Below, in pieces: positions 60,105 to 64,000 of a stretch of DNA of 64,000 nucleotides (its first letter is position 1; each line of letters opens with the position of its first letter). This stretch comes from a virus: IMG/VR virus record IMGVR_UViG_3300042197_002234, positions 62,001-126,000 of that record; one strand, 5' to 3'. Position numbers and translations under genes: made by a program. The notes beneath the pieces were generated by a model. It worked only from the letters and a program-made list of their open reading frames with translations. It made no database searches and had not been told where the DNA came from.

Positions 60105-60179
60105 CTCCCTCGACAGGATTCGAACCTGTGACCCAACGGTTAACAGCCGTTTGCTCTAAACCTACTGAGCTACGAAGGA
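60105..60179 (-). tRNA. tRNA-Asn (GTT)
   Basis: Acceptor TCCTTCG/CGAGGGA, anticodon stem AACGG/CCGTT with loop CTGTTAA, T arm ACAGG-TTCGAAT-CCTGT. Confidence 0.92.
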
Positions 60180-60183
60180 ATTT

Positions 60184-60256
60184 GCACGGATAGAAGGACT
60201 CGAACCTCCACCAACAGTTTTGGAGACTGGGATGCTACCATTACACCATATCCGTG
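60184..60256 (-). tRNA. tRNA-Trp (CCA)
   Basis: Acceptor CACGGAT/ATCCGTG, anticodon stem CCAGT/ACTGT with loop CTCCAAA, T loop TTCGAGT. Confidence 0.88.
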
Positions 60257-60261
60257 TGTTT

Positions 60262-60337
60262 GAGGTCAGAGTCAGATTTGAACTGACGAATACTTGTTTT
60301 GCAGACAAGCCCCTTAAACCACTTGGGTATCTGACCT
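60262..60337 (-). tRNA. tRNA-Cys (GCA)
   Basis: Acceptor AGGTCAG/CTGACCT, anticodon stem CTTGT/ACAAG with loop CTGCAAA, T loop TTCAAAT. Confidence 0.92.
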
Positions 60338-60393
60338 TAGAGTGTAGTGGGGGGTACCTCCCCTGTGGTTACTACACATTTAACCCACTTTAG

Positions 60394-60468
60394 TGTCCCC
60401 GACAGGGCTCGAACCTGTGACCCGTACATTAAAAGTGTACTGCTCTAATCCAACTGAGCTACGAAGAC
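60394..60468 (-). tRNA. tRNA-Lys (TTT)
   Basis: Acceptor GTCTTCG/CGGGGAC, anticodon stem GTACA/TGTAC with loop CTTTTAA, T loop TTCGAGC. Confidence 0.92.
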
Positions 60469-60475
60469 ATAATTT

Positions 60476-60527
60476 ACGGCTCAAAGAATCTGAGTTTGTG
60501 GCTCAGAAACGCCCAATTTTGAGCCGT
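60476..60527 (-). other. 10-bp processing-type hairpin between tRNAs
   Basis: ACGGCTCAAA (60476-60485) pairs perfectly with TTTGAGCCGT (60518-60527); the 32-nt loop holds another short stem (CTGAG/CTCAG). No T run follows, so it is more likely a processing signal than a terminator. Confidence 0.6.
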
Positions 60528-60531
60528 ATTG

Positions 60532-60606
60532 TAGTCAAGGTTGGACTTGAACCAACGACCTTCTGCGTATCAGGCAGACGCTCTAAACCGACTGAGCTAC
60601 ATGACT
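60532..60606 (-). tRNA. tRNA-Ile (GAT)
   Basis: Acceptor AGTCATG/CTTGACT, anticodon stem TCTGC/GCAGA with loop CTGATAC, T arm GTTGG-TTCAAGT-CCAAC. TATATTTG (rc of 60626-60633) upstream may be its promoter. Confidence 0.92.
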
Positions 60607-60695
60607 ATGTTTTAGTTTTACTGAGCAAATATAACCATTTTTTGGTATATAACGCTCTGTTTTACTATTTTTTTTTTAATATTACCCGACATCAA

Positions 60696-61241
60696 TCATT
60701 TTGATTCAAACTTTTTAATAAAATTTTCACGATAATTGTCAATTATTTGTGAAATTTCACTTCTATACTTTGAGTGTATGTAGTGATGGTGTGTCGGACA
60801 TAACGGTATTAGGTTTTCTATTGAGTTATTAGTATGAACTTCATCGTAGTGGTGAACCGCAACTATTTTATTTTCACCACAAACAACACATTTGTGTTCA
60901 TGATGTTCAAAACAGATTCTACGATAACCATTTTTAGTTTCCGAATATTTACCCCAATTAGGGTTATTTTCACCACTTCTAAAATAAGTATTAGAACAAG
61001 AATGAGAACATGTAACTTTTTCATCTCTATTACCTTTTGAAGTTTCAAAAGATTTGTTACAAACAGGACATTCTTTAATTATTCTATTATAGATTAATTT
61101 TCTACTCCTCAAATGACTAATATCCACCCCATTTTGGTTTATGAATGATTCAAACTTTTTTCTATTTGACCCATTATCATATCCAAACATTTTTATTATC
61201 GCTTCTGACTTAGTTTTCGATGTTTTAATTATATCCTCCAT
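60696..61241 (-). CDS. HNH endonuclease, 181 aa
   Basis: Zinc-finger part ECPVCNKSFETSKGNRDEKVTCSHSCSN near residue 55, then YRRICFEHHEHKCVVCGENKIVAVHHYDEVHTNNSIENLIPLCPTHHHYIHS, a complete HNH-type core. ATATTTATTAGT precedes the ATG exactly as at 16762. It lies between tRNA clusters, a usual homing endonuclease niche. Confidence 0.88.
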   Translation of the reverse strand: MEDIIKTSKTKSEAIIKMFGYDNGSNRKKFESFINQNGVDISHLRSRKLIYNRIIKECPVCNKSFETSKGNRDEKVTCSHSCSNTYFRSGENNPNWGKYSETKNGYRRICFEHHEHKCVVCGENKIVAVHHYDEVHTNNSIENLIPLCPTHHHYIHSKYRSEISQIIDNYRENFIKKFESK

Positions 61242-61304
61242 ACTAATAAATATCTAAATTTGTCGTAAAGTCAAATTTTAATCAAAACTTGTTTAAACGA
61301 TTAG

Positions 61305-61379
61305 TCGGGTAGACTGGACTCGAACCAGCACAATGTCCTCATCCCAAATGAGGCGACCTACCAATTGGTCTACTACCCG
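61305..61379 (-). tRNA. tRNA-Pro (TGG)
   Basis: Acceptor CGGGTAG/CTACCCG, anticodon stem CCTCA/TGAGG with loop TTTGGGA, T loop TTCGAGT. Confidence 0.92.
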
Positions 61380-61389
61380 TTACTTTCAG

Positions 61390-61475
61390 CGGAAGGAGAG
61401 GGGCTCGAACCCTCGCGGCTTTGACACCCTAACAGTTTAGCAAACTGCCCCCTTCACCAACTTGGGTACCCTTCC
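61390..61475 (-). tRNA. tRNA-Ser (GCT)
   Basis: Class II: acceptor GGAAGGG/TCCTTCC, anticodon stem CAGT/ACTG with loop TTGCTAA, long variable arm, T arm GAGGG-TTCGAGC-CCCTC. Confidence 0.92.
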
Positions 61476-61512
61476 TTTTTTTCCGACCTAGCTCGGGAAC
61501 ACACATCGGATG

Positions 61513-61584
61513 TAGTTCTTGAAGGACTTGAACCCTCAATTCCTCGTCCGTAGCGAGACGTGTTATCCATTACACCAAAGAACT
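61513..61584 (-). tRNA. tRNA-Arg (ACG)
   Basis: Acceptor AGTTCTT/AAGAACT, anticodon stem TCTCG/CGAGG with loop CTACGGA, T loop TTCAAGT. ACG needs A34-to-I editing (TadA) to read CGU/CGC/CGA. Confidence 0.9.
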
Positions 61585-61588
61585 ATTT

Positions 61589-61678
61589 TGGCGGAAGCGA
61601 AGGGAATCGAACCCCCAACACGCTATTAACGTGCTACTTGTTTTCAAGACAAGCTCCTCGTCCATTCGGACCACTTCC
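61589..61678 (-). tRNA. tRNA-Ser (TGA)
   Basis: Class II: acceptor GGAAGTG/CGCTTCC, anticodon stem CTTGT/ACAAG with loop CTTGAAA, long variable arm with CACG/CGTG, T loop TTCGATT; CCA encoded. Confidence 0.92.
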
Positions 61679-62215
61679 ATTTTTTTAGGTCGTGACGAAC
61701 CCATCTGTCACTTCTTAATAGATTCTTGTAGTTTACTTACCGCGGTTCAATCCGTTACTAACAGGGAACCCAACCTATTTTGGGTGTAGGGACGGTACCG
61801 ACCCGTCTTATCTAGTTCCACAAACTAGTGCATCACCTTAATGCTTCAAACACCATGTAAAATTGATGGTAATTGGATTTATCAGGAATCCCGTCCACGA
61901 CTTCACACACCATTAGAGAGTTGAGTATTTCTACTTATCCTTAGTGTGTACCCTTGCGTCACGTCTCTCCACGCTTACCAATCTACGCCTTGTACCATCA
62001 ATTTTGTAGTCAGGGTCGGACTCGAACCGAATACCGTTCAAGACGGATTAGACAACCTTACGACTCCATAGAACCCACAAGTGTCTGGGACTATTGGTCT
62101 TGGGGACTCGGGTACCATCCCTCATTACGTCCACCTAACTATTTACCCCACTTCACCAGCTTAACGGACTGGCTGCCATGTGGGAGTGGGGGTTTCCTGT
62201 TATTTCAGGACTCCG
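61679..62215 (-). other. gene-free RNA spacer with one tRNA-like remnant
   Basis: No ORF is supported. At about 62006-62075 a T-arm-like TTCGG-TTCGAGT-CCGAC, acceptor end CCTGACTA and a CCGT/ACGG arm with TTGA occur, but the D arm is missing and the acceptor pairing is partial. The rest is balanced-composition sequence, probably transcribed in cluster D. Confidence 0.45.
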
Positions 62216-62288
62216 TGGTGAGAGCTGGAATCGAACCAGCGGCACGTAGGGCTTCAACCTACTGCTCTACCTACTGAGCTATCACACC
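62216..62288 (-). tRNA. tRNA-Phe (GAA)
   Basis: Acceptor GGTGTGA/TCTCACC, D arm AGCTCAGTAGGTAGAGC, anticodon stem GTAGG/CCTAC with loop TTGAAGC, T arm GCTGG-TTCGATT-CCAGC. Confidence 0.93.
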
Positions 62289-62298
62289 ATATAAAAAA

Positions 62299-62435
62299 TG
62301 ATAGTGTTGGGATACCCGTCTCGTCCCAATCTTAACTGCTTAATCGTAGTTTTACGAGGCCTCGGCAGAGGGTGTTGAACACTGTGAACCTTACAACTAC
62401 TTTGTCGACTTTCATTGTAAGAGTGACCACTATCA
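62299..62435 (-). ncRNA. candidate multibranched small RNA, 137 nt
   Basis: An 8-bp closing stem TGATAGTG/CACTATCA brackets at least three internal stems: CTTACAA/TTGTAAG (62390-62421), TCGTA/TACGA (62344-62357) and TTGGGA/TCCCAA (62307-62329). It lies between the cluster D boxA leader and tRNA-Phe, so it would be excised from the same precursor. No ORF, and no known family recognised. Confidence 0.65.
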
Positions 62436-62449
62436 ATATTTTTTCTATT

Positions 62450-62548
62450 TCAAAGAACCCTTTTCGTCTGGGGTGTAGGTAACCCTATCAAACCTACACC
62501 CCCATCGTTTGTGAATACAAAGTTACAAAACATTTTTCTAACTAACAA
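62450..62548 (-). promoter_or_regulatory. promoter, hairpin and boxA of tRNA cluster D
   Basis: TTG (rc of 62546-62548), 20 nt, CAAAGTTA-complement -7 box at about 62518-62526, then an 11-bp hairpin GGGGTGTAGGT/ACCTACACCCC (62470-62502) and boxA GTTCTTTGA (rc of 62450-62458). Confidence 0.75.
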
Positions 62549-62569
62549 GTACCCACTTATTTTTTTTTG

Positions 62570-62643
62570 TAGTCCCTGTCGGATTCGAACCAACGACCCT
62601 CTGCATGTAAGGCAGATGCTCTAACCAACTGAGCTAAAGGACT
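62570..62643 (-). tRNA. tRNA-Val (TAC)
   Basis: Acceptor AGTCCTT/AGGGACT, D arm AGCTCAGTTGGTTAGAGC, anticodon stem TCTGC/GCAGA with loop CTTACAT, T loop TTCGAAT. Confidence 0.92.
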
Positions 62644-62649
62644 ATTAAG

Positions 62650-62720
62650 TTGCGTGTTCGGGGTTCGAACCCGATTGACCTTCCTTATGAGAGAAAGTTC
62701 TTTTCCCCTAAGCCACGCAA
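62650..62720 (-). tRNA. tRNA (CAT), Met or Ile2 type
   Basis: Acceptor TGCGTG/CACGCA, anticodon loop CTCATAA on a weak stem TTTCT/GGAAG, T arm TCGGG-TTCGAAC-CCCGA. With three to four CAT tRNAs in the window, one is likely lysidine-modified Ile2; which one cannot be told. Confidence 0.75.
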
Positions 62721-62726
62721 TTTATG

Positions 62727-62797
62727 TTACCCCCCAAGGATTCGAACCTCGATTAAGTGGACCAAAACCACTTGTCCTGCCATTAGACGAGAGGGTA
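62727..62797 (-). tRNA. tRNA-Gln (TTG)
   Basis: Acceptor TACCCTC/GGGGGTA, anticodon stem AGTGG/CCACT with loop TTTTGGT, T loop TTCGAAT. Confidence 0.92.
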
Positions 62798-62816
62798 ATT
62801 TTAGGTTACCAATATG

Positions 62817-62825
62817 TCAAAGAAC
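62817..62825 (-). promoter_or_regulatory. boxA ahead of cluster E tRNAs
   Basis: Minus-sense GTTCTTTGA followed by CATATTGGT, placed after the terminator and 20 nt before tRNA-Gln. Confidence 0.65.
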
Positions 62826-62834
62826 CCGTAAAAC

Positions 62835-62864
62835 AAAAAACCCCGAACTTTTTATGGTTCGGGG
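62835..62864 (-). terminator. terminator or attenuator upstream of tRNA-Gln
   Basis: Minus-sense CCCCGAAC, 8-nt loop, GTTCGGGG then a T-rich run. It lies between the promoter and the tRNAs, so cluster E expression would need read-through. Confidence 0.85.
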
Positions 62865-62897
62865 TCTGTTATCTGTTTTACTTTCAAATATCCACAA

Positions 62898-62987
62898 TTA
62901 TTCCGAACCAATATTTTGCACACGTGGATACCAGCAATTTTTAAATTGCGACTTACTGATAATGACCATATGTTTATTAGTTCTCAT
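62898..62987 (-). CDS. candidate micro-ORF, 29 aa, in cluster E leader
   Basis: MRTNKHMVIISKSQFKNCWY plus nine residues, directly downstream of a consensus promoter and upstream of the attenuator-like terminator. It could be a leader peptide or just chance; translation unproven. Confidence 0.4.
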   Translation of the reverse strand: MRTNKHMVIISKSQFKNCWYPRVQNIGSE

Positions 62988-63010
62988 TGTATTTTAATTT
63001 ATAAGTATTA

Positions 63011-63040
63011 CAAAGTTAAGAAAAATTTTAGACAAGTCAA
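63011..63040 (-). promoter_or_regulatory. host-type promoter of cluster E
   Basis: TTG (rc of 63038-63040), exactly 19 nt, TAACTTTG (rc of 63011-63018). Confidence 0.8.
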
Positions 63041-63047
63041 ACTTTTT

Positions 63048-63305
63048 TTAAAATCTTTTCGCAATTTTAAGAATTGTTTCCTCTTCTTCCCTAGTTAACA
63101 TCAACCTACTGTTAGATAATTTATCCAAAGCGATTCCCCATTCTAACTCCATAATGTTTTTTCGTTCTTCAGGAACATTGTAATAAGTTGGTTTGATATG
63201 ACCATCCTCGGTCAGAATATCAATCAATTCTTTAATTTCTCTTTTTGAACAAGCGTCAACAAAATCGCTTGGGTCTATGTCTACATAAGATTCAAATTCT
63301 GGCAT
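63048..63305 (-). CDS. hypothetical protein, 85 aa
   Basis: MPEFESYVDIDPSDFVDACSKREIKELIDILTEDG... is acidic and helical. The form 'DIDPxDFVxxCSxREIxELI' recurs in phage and plasmid hypothetical proteins as far as I recall. Second gene after the 77-aa protein. Confidence 0.6.
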   Translation of the reverse strand: MPEFESYVDIDPSDFVDACSKREIKELIDILTEDGHIKPTYYNVPEERKNIMELEWGIALDKLSNSRLMLTREEEETILKIAKRF

Positions 63306-63317
63306 ATTTTTTTAATA

Positions 63318-63551
63318 TTAAATGGTTTCGTCAATTTTATCTTGAATTTCAATAATTTTTGATTCAATGTATCTTTCTAATTTTTCTGACACATTAAGAT
63401 ATTGTTCCCTTAGTTTATGAAATTCTTCATCATTAATTTCTTTAAAAGAACTATAATGCTTGAAACAATAGTGGAATCCTTCCGCACCTATTCTGTATCG
63501 AACCATTTCAAAGTTCTCTAATTCTTCATGTAAATAATCTATATTACTCAT
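63318..63551 (-). CDS. hypothetical protein, 77 aa
   Basis: MSNIDYLHEELENFEMVRYRIGAEGFHYCFKHYSSFKEIND ... helical, with GFHYCFKHYSSF as its only distinctive stretch. Overlaps the archaemetzincin stop by 4 nt. Confidence 0.6.
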   Translation of the reverse strand: MSNIDYLHEELENFEMVRYRIGAEGFHYCFKHYSSFKEINDEEFHKLREQYLNVSEKLERYIESKIIEIQDKIDETI

Positions 63552-64000
63552 TGGTTTAATTTTCTTTTACAGTTATTACAAAATTCTTTACGGTTAGTAC
63601 CATTAACTTTCATTAAACAGTCTTCGTCGTCGCAGTGATTTAGACCAAAGTTGTGACCTAATTCATGATTAGCAACATTCTGTAGGTTAGAAATTCTATA
63701 GTTACCGTTAATCTTTAATTGATAAGTACTAACAACAGCGGCGTCATGGTAAAATCTTGCGTAACCACTAATTAATTCAAGGTTATTCTCATGAGAACAC
63801 AAAGGATGATTAGTAACATATACGTGACGACCATCACCATCACCTTCTTCCAAGTTTAAAGTTTCAAGAGCATTAACATATTCACCGTTAATGAAATAAC
63901 GAGAGCTAGGGTTTGAATGTGGATTACCGATTTTAGTTTCTAAACCGTAAAAATTTTCGATTCCCTGGCAAACAGTCTCCAAATCTTCATGACTGTAATC
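63548..64000 (-). CDS. archaemetzincin-type zinc protease (5' end beyond window)
   Basis: The frame is open to the window edge, so the N-terminus is missing; the TTG at 63982 is not a convincing start. The C-terminus has HELGHNFGLNHCDDEDCLM and, 17 residues later, C-x2-C: the HExxHxxGxxHC-x4-CxM-x17-CxxC signature of archaemetzincins, which bind a catalytic and a structural zinc. Such proteases occur in archaea, animals and some bacteria; a phage copy is unusual. Substrate unknown. Confidence 0.85.
   Translation of the reverse strand, partial: DYSHEDLETVCQGIENFYGLETKIGNPHSNPSSRYFINGEYVNALETLNLEEGDGDGRHVYVTNHPLCSHENNLELISGYARFYHDAAVVSTYQLKINGNYRISNLQNVANHELGHNFGLNHCDDEDCLMKVNGTNRKEFCNNCKRKLNQ

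Noticed and set aside
62006-62075. A second tRNA-Gln (TTG)
   Set aside because: The anticodon loop would be 5 nt or lack U33, the D arm is absent and acceptor pairing is partial.

Overview
The window looks like about 64 kb of a large, AT-rich, T4-like tailed phage (myovirus type) infecting a Bacteroidota host, probably a flavobacterium. Three things point there. First, a T4-type virion set: gp23-like capsid, gp22-like scaffold, gp21-like prohead protease, gp20-like portal, gp17-like terminase, gp5-like baseplate hub and a gp55-like sigma factor. Second, Bacteroidota promoters (TTG, 19-20 nt, TAnnTTTG) in front of stable RNAs and accessory genes, with very few Shine-Dalgarno sequences. Third, flavobacterial-style signal peptides and lipoproteins.

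Layout. 1-5187 (+): a sugar and surface-modification island (WbqC-like, methyltransferase, PglD-like acetyltransferase, five-bladed propeller hydrolase-like, PhyH dioxygenase, glycosyltransferases). 5278-17699 (+): PhoH, more glycosyltransferases, sigma-like factor, baseplate and tail genes, an HNH gene. 17701-39984 (mostly -): the head and packaging module, with several proteins that carry a short N-terminal LTE-type tag, plus a phage ribosomal protein bS21 and a two-hairpin sRNA on the + strand. 40054-44018: a Clp-type unfoldase lacking an N domain and an M20-like peptidase. 44108-44502: a phage tmRNA. 45132-46880 (-): a gene-free block with a terminator-bounded structured RNA of about 1.3 kb behind tandem promoters. 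47037-55504: lipoprotein, M23-like and GAF-like genes, then an apparent RNA-repair operon (cREC, metallophosphoesterase, two RNA ligases). 55556-62797 (-): 25 recognisable tRNAs for 19 amino acids (no His seen), tRNA-like variants and structured spacers, with a few small genes between. 63048-64000 (-): small genes and the end of an archaemetzincin.

Together the non-virion genes look like a translation-takeover and repair kit: own tRNAs, bS21, tmRNA with an unfoldase, and RNA ligation and end-processing enzymes to mend cut tRNAs. Stable-RNA units share a promoter-boxA leader (GTTCTTTGA/GTTCTTTAA). Structural genes and HNH genes instead tend to have an ATATTTATA-like motif upstream, a candidate late promoter. 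The most unusual signal is an identical 16-nt element, AACGATTCAGATACAA, presented in hairpin loops in a small terminator-ended RNA (22344-22453, two copies) and in the tandem leaders of the giant RNA (two copies). All functional names are from reading the sequence; no database search was run.
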